This document shows positions 6,967 through 14,268 of a stretch of 20,692 bases of DNA, piece after piece. How positions within the stretch are numbered: position 1 is the stretch's first letter; every line of letters starts with the position of its first letter. The notes under the pieces are model-generated. The model saw only the letters and a list, made by a program, of their open reading frames with translations. It was not told the origin of the DNA and did no database searches. A program made the translations under genes and the position numbers. Source of the stretch: JANOQP01 sp044227705 (GTDB taxonomy: Bacteria > Bacteroidota > Bacteroidia > Chitinophagales > Saprospiraceae); assembly GCA_044227705.1 (NCBI GenBank), contig JBGAWE010000065.1, positions 1-20,692 on the forward strand, read 5' to 3'.

Positions 6967-9270
6967 ATGGGTAAGCAAATCCCACTTTCAACCTCCTTCC
7001 ACCTGCCGGACGGGCGCGAGGTCGTTCTCGAGACCGGCAAGCTCGCCACGCAGGCAGACGGCTCCGTCCTCCTGCGCATGGGCGACACGATGATCCTCGC
7101 CACCGTCGTCTCCGCTCGGGAGATGAAGCCGGGGCAGGAGTTCTTCCCGCTCTCTGTTGACTACCAGGAAAAATTTGCCTCCGTCGGCCGCGTGCCGGGC
7201 AACTTCTTCCGCCGAGAGACGAAGTTGAGCGACTACGAGATCCTCATCTGCCGCCTCGTCGACCGGGCCATCCGGCCGCTCTTCCCCGACGGCTACCTGT
7301 TCGACACGCAGGTGCTCATCTACCTCATCTCGGCCGACCGCGACAAGGACGTGATGCCCGACGCGCTCGCCGGCCTCGCCGCCTCGGCAGCCATCGCGGT
7401 GAGCGACGTTCCGATGCAGAAGCTGATTTCGGAGGTTCGCGTCGCCCGGATTGACGGCAAGTTCGTCATCAACCCAGGCCGCAAGGCCCTCGCGACGGCC
7501 GACATGGAGTTCATCGTCGGCGCGACGGAGGACGACATCACGATGGTCGAGGGTGAGGCGAAAGAGTGCCAGGAGGCCGACCTGATCGAGGCTTTGAAGG
7601 TCGCCCACGACGCCATCAAGGTTCAAATCCAAGCCCAAAAACGGCTGGCAGAGCTGGTCGGCGACAAGGCCGTCAAGCGCGAAGTGACCCCGCCTCCCGC
7701 CGACGAAAAGCTCGAAGCCCGGCTGCGCGAACTGGTTTCCGAAAAAACCTACGAGGTCGCCCGCTCCGCCAGCGGCAAGAAGGAGCGCAACAACGCCTTC
7801 AAGGAAATCGACAAGGCCGCCATTGAGGTCGTCACCGCCGAGTTCGGCGAAGAGTACATGGAGGCCAACAAATCATTGGTCAAAAACTACCTGCACGACA
7901 TCAACAAGGAGATCGTCCGCGACGTCGTCCTCTCCTACTCGCAGCGGCTCGACGGGCGGAAGCTCGACGAGGTGCGCCCGATTTGGACGGAAATCGACTA
8001 CCTGCCCGCCGCGCACGGATCCTCGATTTTCACGCGGGGCGAGACGCAGGCCCTCATGTCCCTCACCCTCGGGACGGTGAAGGACGCGGCCCTCATCGAC
8101 ACGGCGCTCGACCCGCACGACGAGTCGTTCCTGCTCGCCTACAACTTCCCGCCCTTCTCGACGGGCGAGGTGAAACCCATGCGCGGCCCGGCCCGGCGCG
8201 AGGTCGGCCACGCCAACCTGGCCCACCGCTCGCTGCGGCAGGTGATGCCGGACGAGAAGTTCCCGTACACCATCCGCCTCGTCAGCGACATCCTCGAATC
8301 GAACGGCTCGTCTTCGATGGCGACGGTCTGCTCCGGTTCGATGGCCCTGATGGACGGAGGCGTGCCGATCAAGGCCCCCGTCGCGGGCATCGCGATGGGC
8401 TGCATCGCCGACGACAAGGGCCGCGAGGCCGTCCTCTCCGACATCCTCGGCGACGAAGACCACCTCGGCGACATGGACTTCAAAGTGACCGGCACCTCGA
8501 AGGGCATCACCGGCACCCAGATGGACATCAAAATCGACGGGATGCCCTATTCCCTGCTGGAAAAGGCGCTCGAACAGGCCCGCCTCGGCCGCCTGCACAT
8601 CCTCGGCGAGATGGCGAAAAGCATCTCCGAGCCGAACGCGGAACTCAAGCCCCACGCCCCGCGCGTCGTCGAAATCCGCATCGACCGCGAGTACATCGGC
8701 GCGGTCATCGGGCCGGGCGGCAAAATCGTGCAGGAGATGCAGAAGGAGACCGGCACAACCATCACCATCACGGAGGACGAACAGGGCGGCATCGTCAACA
8801 TCTTCGGCCCCGACAAAGAGGCGCTCGACGCGGCTTTGGCGCGGGTTCGGAAGATTGTCTTCGTCCCCTCCGTCGGCGACGTTTGGCAGGACGCGGTCGT
8901 CGAGACCCTCCAGCCGTACGGCGTTTTCGTCGGCTACAACGGAAAGAGCGGCTTGCTCCACGTCTCTGAAATGGACTACAAGCGCGTCGGCAACGTCGAG
9001 GACTTGTTCAAAGTCGGCGACAAGGTGAGCGTCGCCATCGTCGACGTCGACTCGAAGACCGGCAAGCTGCGCCTCTCGCGCAAGCCTTTGCTCGAGAAAC
9101 CGGAGGGCTACGTCGAGCCGGAAGAACGCCCGCGCGGCGAGCGAGGCGACCGTGGCGGATTTGGCGGCGACCGGGGAGGTCGTGGCGGTGACCGAGGCGG
9201 ACGCGGCGGCGACCGGGGCGGACGAGACGACCGTCGCGGAGGCGGCGGGGGCGGTTTCGGCCGCCGCTGA
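6967..9270 (+). CDS. pnp: Polyribonucleotide nucleotidyltransferase (PNPase) with Gly/Arg-rich tail
   Basis: PNPase degrades RNA 3' to 5' by phosphorolysis and forms a trimeric ring, often with RNase E-type or helicase partners. This 767-residue protein has the full family order: RNase PH domain 1 (residues ~14-145), an alpha-helical linker, RNase PH domain 2 from ~328 (LDGRKLDEVRP), KH domain ~566-635 with GPGG at 582-585, and S1 domain ~636-707. The second PH domain contains SDILGDEDHLGDMDFKV, whose Asp496 and Asp502 correspond to E. coli catalytic Asp486 and Asp492. E. coli PNPase is 711 residues; the excess here is mostly the tail at ~722-767, built from three GGDRGGR units and a Gly run. 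The ATG at 6967 is the first in frame and gives the canonical N-terminus. Confidence 0.97.
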   Translation: MGKQIPLSTSFHLPDGREVVLETGKLATQADGSVLLRMGDTMILATVVSAREMKPGQEFFPLSVDYQEKFASVGRVPGNFFRRETKLSDYEILICRLVDRAIRPLFPDGYLFDTQVLIYLISADRDKDVMPDALAGLAASAAIAVSDVPMQKLISEVRVARIDGKFVINPGRKALATADMEFIVGATEDDITMVEGEAKECQEADLIEALKVAHDAIKVQIQAQKRLAELVGDKAVKREVTPPPADEKLEARLRELVSEKTYEVARSASGKKERNNAFKEIDKAAIEVVTAEFGEEYMEANKSLVKNYLHDINKEIVRDVVLSYSQRLDGRKLDEVRPIWTEIDYLPAAHGSSIFTRGETQALMSLTLGTVKDAALIDTALDPHDESFLLAYNFPPFSTGEVKPMRGPARREVGHANLAHRSLRQVMPDEKFPYTIRLVSDILESNGSSSMATVCSGSMALMDGGVPIKAPVAGIAMGCIADDKGREAVLSDILGDEDHLGDMDFKVTGTSKGITGTQMDIKIDGMPYSLLEKALEQARLGRLHILGEMAKSISEPNAELKPHAPRVVEIRIDREYIGAVIGPGGKIVQEMQKETGTTITITEDEQGGIVNIFGPDKEALDAALARVRKIVFVPSVGDVWQDAVVETLQPYGVFVGYNGKSGLLHVSEMDYKRVGNVEDLFKVGDKVSVAIVDVDSKTGKLRLSRKPLLEKPEGYVEPEERPRGERGDRGGFGGDRGGRGGDRGGRGGDRGGRDDRRGGGGGGFGRR
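9163..9225 (+). repeat. Three 21-base tandem units encoding GGDRGGR
   Basis: Bases 9163-9183, 9184-9204 and 9205-9225 each encode GGDRGGR, using different synonymous codons. The difference at DNA level with identity at protein level suggests that the peptide repeat is being kept. Confidence 0.85.
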
Positions 9271-9292
9271 AAAATCAGCCTTTAATTGACAG

Positions 9293-9330
9293 GAAGGCCG
9301 GAGCGATGTCTCGTTCCGGCCTTCTTTTTT
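9293..9330 (+). terminator. Rho-independent terminator after pnp
   Basis: The 14-base arms 9293-9306 and 9311-9324 pair throughout, with one G-T wobble, around loop TGTC, followed by six T residues. It lies 22 bases after the pnp stop. Confidence 0.93.
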
Positions 9331-9512
9331 GGCCGCGATTGGGGGGCCTCGCCAACCACGTTCGCAACGGTTTGGGGGCCTGGGGCACAACAGCCAAATC
9401 AGTGGGTTTCTATCCCAAAGCGTTTTTCAAAATTTTCGACCGCTTCGCGGTGAAACGCCGTTCTCACAGCCGTTTCCACATCAAAAGTGTAAAAGGGAGA
9501 AAGGGCAGAGGG

Positions 9513-10726
9513 TTAGTTCCGGGCCAACCGAAAACCGAAGAGGTTGTCCCGAAAGCCTGACTTGACCCAGTCGCGGTTGGACGCGCGACAGAGGTAAGGA
9601 AAGTCGTCCCAAGACCCGCCACGAACCACCCGGCGACCGGAATCTCCACCGGTTGTCCATGCCGAACCGTCGCTTGGAGCACGGTCATAGGACTCGTGCC
9701 AGTGGTCGGCGCACCATTCCCAAACGTTGCCCGACATCTGGTAAAGGCCGAGAGAGTTGGGCTTGAAGGAGGCGACGGCGACCGTCTTTTGGCGGTATTC
9801 ACCAACCTCTGAATATTCCCCTTTGTATTCTTTGGGAGCTTTGAAGTTGGCCTCGGAAGGACGCAAGATGTCCTTTCCGTTTCCGAACCTGACCTTTTTG
9901 CCGCGTTCGCGGGCTGCGAACTCCCACTCGGCTTCGCTCGGAAGGCGGTACTTGAGGCCGGCCTGTTCACTTTTTCGATGAAGGCCTGCGCCTCCTCCCA
10001 GTTGACGTTCTCGACAGGCAGGTTATCGCCCTTCCAATTCGAGGGGTTATAGTCCATGAACTTCATCCACTGGGCCTGCGAGACGGCGGTCTTTTGCAGC
10101 CAAAAGCTGGGAACCGTCACCGGGTGGACGGGCTTTTCGGGATTAAGGCCCTCGCCGAAGGTGTCTCCCATGTCAAACTTTCCGCCCTCGATGAAAACCA
10201 TCTGGTCGTGGAAGGGGTCGGCCTCGCGGAGAGCGAAGAGGTCGGCGGTTTCTGTGGTAGATTTCCCTTCGAGCTTCGCTTTTGGTCTTTCCACTAGCTT
10301 TTCAACAGCCTCGAACAGGTGGAGGAACGCGTCGTCCGTGTCCGCCCACTTGGTGACTGGCAGAGCCTTTTCGGGCAGGGCCTCCAACTCGGCGATATGC
10401 GGCACCCTCTGCCACGCACAAGGCCGCAGGATGACCGGGACGGCGACGGCCTCCCCGTTTTTGTGCCGCTCGATGGCGACCTCGACTTCTTCCATGAAAT
10501 AGGGCGAGGCGATGGCATCCGGGCTGAAAAGCAGCAAAACCACACCCGAATCGAGCAGATTCTGCATGATGGTGGCCTTCCAATCGCTCCCGCTTTCCAC
10601 CGAAAAATCGTCCCACAGCGTCGCATGTCCTAACCTGACGAGGGGGTTCAAGGCGGTTTTGAGCTTCTTTTCGAGGGCGTTGTCCTCGTGGGAAAAGGCG
10701 ATGAAGATTTTGACGGGCGTGCTCAC
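9513..10726 (-). pseudogene. TIR domain fused to FGE-like (SUMF1/EgtB/PvdO) domain, one frameshift
   Basis: The gene reads from a GTG at 10726 (MSTPVKIFIAFSHEDN). Residues 1-~145 form a bacterial TIR domain, with IFIAFSHEDN, VVLLLFSPDAIASPYFMEE and a following Glu-rich helix. From residue ~175 (MVFIEGGKFDMGDTFGEG) begins a formylglycine-generating-enzyme-like fold that continues after the frameshift with GLYQMSGNVWEWCADHW, VVRGGSWDDFPYLCRAS and FGFRLARN, ending at 9513. The frame breaks near residue 255 at 9962-9963; adding one G to the coding-strand GG restores a 404-residue protein reading NRAGLKYRLPSEAEWEFAAR. The C-terminal part lacks the two closely spaced cysteines of true FGE, so sulfatase activation is unlikely. 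TIR domains in bacteria often consume NAD+ or signal in phage defence. The 3' half is less GC-rich than the neighbours, which could mean transfer. It may be a pseudogene or an intact gene with a sequencing error. Confidence 0.85.
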
Positions 10727-10847
10727 GCGGGGGCGGGTTTTGTTCCGATAGGCAAAGATGGAAAAACCGCCCGGCCGCTTTTTGCGCCGTCAAAAAAAGG
10801 GCCTGCCGAGGTCGGCTCGATACGAGATGGGCCGCCGCTGATTTTTG

Positions 10848-10881
10848 AAAAGCCACGGACTGACGCAGTTGGTGGCTTTTT
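10848..10881 (+). promoter_or_regulatory. Terminator-like hairpin abutting the rhomboid -7 element
   Basis: AAAAGCCAC at 10848-10856 pairs with GTGGCTTTT at 10872-10880; inside, ACTG (10859-10862) pairs with CAGT (10866-10869) around loop ACG, so the stem has one mismatch and one wobble. A run of five T residues ends it. No gene terminates here on either strand, so a regulatory role (operator or attenuator) is more likely than termination. Confidence 0.5.
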
Positions 10882-10888
10882 ACTTTTG
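10881..10888 (+). promoter_or_regulatory. Candidate -7 promoter element of the rhomboid gene
   Basis: TACTTTTG matches the Bacteroidota -7 consensus TAnnTTTG exactly and ends 23 bases before the rhomboid ATG. A TTTG at 10844-10847 is too far upstream to be a standard -33 element. Confidence 0.4.
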
Positions 10889-10911
10889 GCCCACCAATTA
10901 CACGACCCAAA

Positions 10912-11835
10912 ATGTTCGACTCCATCTGGCACGACGTCCGTCACCAATTCCGGCACGGCAACATGGTCACGCGGCTCATCATCGCCAACCTCGCCGTGTT
11001 CGTGGCCTTCGCGCTGATGTGGCTCGTCGCCTTTCTGTTGCGGCAAAGCGACTGGCTCCCGACCGCCTTCAGCGACTGGCTCGGGATGTCGAGCAACTGG
11101 CACAAGCTCCTCTGGAAACCGTGGACGCCGCTGACGAGCATGTTCCTGCACCTCTCGCCCGGCCACATCATTTGGAACCTCCTCTTTCTCTACTGGTTCG
11201 GCCGCATCGTCGGCGACCTCATCGGCGACCAGCGGGTTCTGCCCATCTACCTGCTCGGCGGGCTGGGCGGCGGGCTGGCCTACTTCGTCGGCATCAACAT
11301 CTACGACGAGTTTGGCATCGACCATGTCGCTTATGGAGCCTCGGCGGCGGTGGCGGCCATCATGGTGGCGGCGGGCTTTCTCGCGCCGGACTACAACTTC
11401 CGCCTCCTCCTCATCGGCGATGTCAAGTTGAAATATGTCGTCGCTTTCACGCTCCTCCTTTTCATCGTCGGGCTGGCGGGGAGGGACAACACGGGCGGCC
11501 AGTTCGCCCACCTCGGCGGGGCGTTCACGGGCTGGCTTTTTGTCCAGCAACTGCGCAGCGGCAACGACTGGTCAATCCCCGTCAACCGGCTCATCGACCG
11601 GCTGATGGGCCTTTTTTCATCAACAAGAAGGGAAAAACCGCCGCTCTCTTCGTGGCGCAACCCCACACCACCCCCGAAAACTCGGGGCACCGGTCGCCGC
11701 CCGTCGGGAGGCCCGGCCCCGTCGTCAGGCCCCGACCAGTCGCGCATCGATGCGATTTTGGACAAGATAAAAGAGCACGGCTACGACAACCTGACGGCGG
11801 AGGAAAAGGAGGATTTGTTCCGCGCCAGCAAGTAA
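10912..11835 (+). CDS. Rhomboid-family intramembrane serine protease, 307 aa
   Basis: Rhomboids cleave transmembrane substrates inside the lipid bilayer. The protein shows the family motifs: WTPLTSMFLHLSPGHIIWNL (His80, His85, Asn89), the catalytic GASA with Ser144, and the catalytic His200 in GGQFAHLGGAFTGW. About six membrane helices lie between residues 20 and 212. A Pro/Ser/Arg-rich linker (~230-280) leads to a small helical C-terminal piece, IDAILDKIKEHGYDNLTAEE, often found after Bacteroidota rhomboids. The ATG at 10912 lies 23 bases after the -7 element. Both catalytic residues are intact, so an active protease is expected; its substrate is unknown. Confidence 0.93.
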   Translation: MFDSIWHDVRHQFRHGNMVTRLIIANLAVFVAFALMWLVAFLLRQSDWLPTAFSDWLGMSSNWHKLLWKPWTPLTSMFLHLSPGHIIWNLLFLYWFGRIVGDLIGDQRVLPIYLLGGLGGGLAYFVGINIYDEFGIDHVAYGASAAVAAIMVAAGFLAPDYNFRLLLIGDVKLKYVVAFTLLLFIVGLAGRDNTGGQFAHLGGAFTGWLFVQQLRSGNDWSIPVNRLIDRLMGLFSSTRREKPPLSSWRNPTPPPKTRGTGRRPSGGPAPSSGPDQSRIDAILDKIKEHGYDNLTAEEKEDLFRASK

Positions 11836-11854
11836 AACGGGTTGGGTTTTGGGC

Positions 11855-11894
11855 AAAAAAAGAACCGCCGGGCGAGCGCATCGTCCGGCGGTTC
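11855..11894 (-). terminator. Bidirectional terminator between convergent genes
   Basis: The 14-base arms 11862-11875 and 11881-11894 pair with one wobble around a 5-base loop. On the minus strand seven T residues follow (11861-11855), which makes it strong for the gene at 11911-12426. On the plus strand only CATTTTC follows, so it is a weaker terminator for the rhomboid gene. Confidence 0.88.
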
Positions 11895-11910
11895 CATTTT
11901 CAAAAGAGGT

Positions 11911-12426
11911 TCAGTTTTTAGGCGCGGCCTCAGGCTGTTCGGCGGCGGGCTTCGGCTTTTTGGGCATCTGCTTGCGCGGCTTCGGCTGGGTATTTGCACC
12001 GTCGGTCGTTTTTGCACCGTCGTGGTTGTGGCCGTTTTCATGGACCTCGCCCTCGGCGTGTTTGTGGCCGTCGCCTTTGTGCTTGCCGTTGTCTCCGTTG
12101 GGCTTGGCTTTTTGGCCCTTTTCAGCTTCGCGCTTGGCCTTGCGCTCGGCGCGCTTGGCGTCGCGGGCGGCCTTCTCCTCGGGCGTCATGTTCTTTTCGC
12201 GCTCGGCGCGCTCGGCTTCGCGCTTGGCCTTGCGGGCGGCCTTCTCCTCGGCGGTCATCGGCGGCTTCGGCTTGGCGGCCTTTTCGGACTTGGCTTTCGG
12301 CGCGGGCTTGGCGGTCGGGGAGGTGGCAGTCGCGCCGGTGGCCGATGAGCCGGTGGACTGCCCATTGACTCCCGTCGGGAGGACATAGAGGCAGAGCGCG
12401 AGGACGGGAAACAGGAATTTCTTCAT
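11911..12426 (-). CDS. Exported Lys/Ala/Glu-rich protein with His-rich segment, 171 aa
   Basis: The ATG at 12426 gives a signal peptide (MKKFLFPVLALCLYVLPTGV, cleavage probably after NGQ or near residue 22). The mature protein is low complexity: a Ser/Thr/Ala/Lys/Pro stretch, then two related charged helical units at residues 57-79 and 80-105 (MTAEEKAARKAKREAERAER and MTPEEKAARDAKRAERKAK), then a segment at 116-135 with six histidines mixed with Asp and Glu (HKHAEGEVHENGHNHDG), then a Lys/Pro tail. The His/Asp/Glu cluster looks able to bind metal ions such as zinc, nickel or copper, but that is inference. No enzyme domain is present. The longer open frame to 12687 is rejected because it lacks an exported start and runs into the neighbouring gene. 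A shared terminator lies at its 3' end. Confidence 0.8.
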   Translation of the reverse strand: MKKFLFPVLALCLYVLPTGVNGQSTGSSATGATATSPTAKPAPKAKSEKAAKPKPPMTAEEKAARKAKREAERAEREKNMTPEEKAARDAKRAERKAKREAEKGQKAKPNGDNGKHKGDGHKHAEGEVHENGHNHDGAKTTDGANTQPKPRKQMPKKPKPAAEQPEAAPKN

Positions 12427-12485
12427 GTTGAAAAAGTTTTTGGTTGAAAAAAAACAATCGGAACCGGGGTGCGGCTTCCGACGGG

Positions 12486-12493
12486 CAAAGCTA
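12486..12493 (-). promoter_or_regulatory. Candidate -7 promoter element of the His-rich protein gene
   Basis: On the minus strand this reads TAGCTTTG, an exact match to TAnnTTTG, 60 bases upstream of the ATG. Downstream in the presumed leader, TCGGAA and TTCCGA can form a small hairpin around 12458-12481. No -33 TTG was found at 17-21 bases, so confidence is moderate. Confidence 0.45.
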
Positions 12494-12616
12494 CGCCGGG
12501 TCATTTTCCGGGGAAAAATTTTGGCAAAGCGGTCGTTAAACCCCGCCGTGCCGCCTGCCGTCATAGCCCCGACCTTCCCAAAACACCGACCGTATCTTTT
12601 CAAAAACGATTGAAAT

Positions 12617-14248
12617 ATGGCTTCACTCACACCTTTCAGCGGCACGCTCGGCACGCGGCTGGCCAAGCACATGCTGCGACGGCTCACCTACCGCGCCGAC
12701 CGCGCCCGCATCGACCAGTTCGCCGCGCTCACCGCGCAGGAGGCGGCCGACCTCCTCATCAAGACGCAGGCCCCGTCGATGGACCAGCCGGTCGACCCGG
12801 CCGACGGCATGACGTGGATAAACCCCGTCGCCACGACCACCACGCAGGACGCGGCGCTGCGCTTCGTGGTCGTCAGCTGGTGGCTCAACGAGGCGCGGCT
12901 CGACCAGACCATCGACTCGAAGATGCAGTTCTTCTGGCACCAGCAGTTCACCGCCTCGGCCGTGACGACGGGCTGCCTTTCGGGCAACTGGTTCGACCAC
13001 CTCGCGCTGTTGCGGCTTTTTTCGCTGGGAAACGTGCGGACGTTGGCCAAGAAAATCGCCACCGACAACACCATCCTCAAGTACCTCAACAACAACGAGA
13101 ACACGAAGACCAACCCCAACGAGAACTTCGCTCGGGAGTTTTTCGAGCTGTTCACCATCCAAAAAGGCCCCGAGCTGGGCAACGGCGACTACTCCAACTA
13201 CACCGAGGACGACATCGTGCAGGCCGCCAAGCTGCTGACGGGCTTCCGTTTCGCGCCGCGCGGGCAGGCCATCTACATCGACCCGGAGACCAACCTGCCG
13301 CAGGGCCGCGCCCTCGTCAACCAGCACGACACCTCCGACAAGACCTTTTCCTACCATTTCGGCAACAAGAAAATCAAGGGAGCCACCACCGCCACCGCCA
13401 TGTGGACGGAGCTGGACGACTTCGTCGGGATGATCTTCGACCAAGACGAGACGGCCAAGAGCTACGTCCGGCGGCTCTACCGATTCTTCGTCAGCCGATT
13501 CATCGACGCGGAAATCGAGGCCGACATCATCGCGCCTCTGGCCGCCGACCTCAAAGCAGGCGGGTATGAAATCAAGCCGGTTCTCGTGAAGCTCTTCACC
13601 AGCCAGCACTTCTTCGACGCCGACGACTCGAAGGCATCCGACGAAATCGTGGGCGGCATGATAAAGTCGCCCGTAGAAACGGTGCTCCATACGCTCACCA
13701 TGTTCAACATTGCCGTGCCCGACCCGGTGACGGCGGGCAACGCCTTCTTCGGCTTCTGGAACCGCTCGGTGCAGTCCGTCATGTTCAACTACGCGGGCCT
13801 CACCTTCCACGTCCCGGCCGACGTGGCGGGCTACCCGGCCTATTACCAAGAGCCTGACTACCACCGCTCGTGGTTCAACTCGGCGACCATCGTCTGCCGC
13901 TACAAAATCGCCGAGATGTTCCTCACCGGCCAGCGCGTGCTGGCCAACGGCAACCTCTCGGGCGTGAGGCTCGACCTCGCCGCGTGGCTCAAAACGGGCG
14001 TTTTCACCGACCCGGGCGACGCGGTGGGCCTCGTCGCGCAGTTCTGCGAGTACCTCCTGCCCGAGACGCCCGATGCCGACCGGATGGCCTATTTCACCAA
14101 CAGCGTCTTTTCGGACAACCTCCCGCTCTCCGATTGGACCTACGAATGGAACAAATACGCCAGCGGCGGCAACGCGACGGAGGTCAACCTCTGGCTCGGG
14201 CGGCTGCTCGAGGGCATCATGTACTCGCCTGAATTCCAGTTGTTTTAA
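12617..14248 (+). CDS. DUF1800 family protein, 543 aa
   Basis: The hallmark DUF1800 motif NENFAREFFELFTI begins near residue 168, and the N-terminal HMLRRLTYRADRARID and the C-terminal SPEFQLF segments also fit the family. The biochemical role of DUF1800 is not established to my knowledge; its genes very often stand directly before a DUF1501 gene, as here (20-base gap), which suggests that the two work together. No clear signal peptide is visible, so it may be intracellular or leave with a partner. The ATG at 12617 follows an A/T-rich stretch; TATCTTTT at 12593-12600 is a 7-of-8 match to the -7 element. The divergent neighbour starts 190 bases away. Confidence 0.92.
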   Translation: MASLTPFSGTLGTRLAKHMLRRLTYRADRARIDQFAALTAQEAADLLIKTQAPSMDQPVDPADGMTWINPVATTTTQDAALRFVVVSWWLNEARLDQTIDSKMQFFWHQQFTASAVTTGCLSGNWFDHLALLRLFSLGNVRTLAKKIATDNTILKYLNNNENTKTNPNENFAREFFELFTIQKGPELGNGDYSNYTEDDIVQAAKLLTGFRFAPRGQAIYIDPETNLPQGRALVNQHDTSDKTFSYHFGNKKIKGATTATAMWTELDDFVGMIFDQDETAKSYVRRLYRFFVSRFIDAEIEADIIAPLAADLKAGGYEIKPVLVKLFTSQHFFDADDSKASDEIVGGMIKSPVETVLHTLTMFNIAVPDPVTAGNAFFGFWNRSVQSVMFNYAGLTFHVPADVAGYPAYYQEPDYHRSWFNSATIVCRYKIAEMFLTGQRVLANGNLSGVRLDLAAWLKTGVFTDPGDAVGLVAQFCEYLLPETPDADRMAYFTNSVFSDNLPLSDWTYEWNKYASGGNATEVNLWLGRLLEGIMYSPEFQLF

Positions 14249-14268
14249 ACATCAACCGAAATCGAATT

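Larger units (their letters stand above)
10727..10911. other. Divergent intergenic region, TIR-FGE gene and rhomboid gene
   Basis: Both genes start outward from this 185-base space, so it should hold two promoters. For the rhomboid gene there is a perfect TAnnTTTG at 10881-10888. For the TIR gene a 7-of-8 match, CATCTTTG on the minus strand (10753-10760), lies 26 bases upstream of the GTG. No convincing -33 element at standard spacing was found for either. Confidence 0.45.

Noticed and set aside
6777..6974. Small plus-strand open frame before pnp
   Set aside because: TTG start, overlaps pnp, and is made of repeat-like intergenic sequence including hairpins.
7873..9390. Long minus-strand open frame (505 codons) opposite pnp
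   Set aside because: It is a shadow of the GC-rich pnp codons: composition is Val/Asp/Arg/Ala-rich with no family motifs, and pnp is certain on the other strand.
9960..9968. Programmed ribosomal frameshifting in the TIR-FGE gene
   Set aside because: No slippery heptamer or downstream pseudoknot was seen at the junction; a one-base loss in a G run explains it more simply.
12623..13864. Long minus-strand open frame (413 codons) opposite the DUF1800 gene
   Set aside because: Low-complexity Val/Gly/Glu/Arg composition typical of antisense frames in GC-rich genes; no start context and no recognisable domain.
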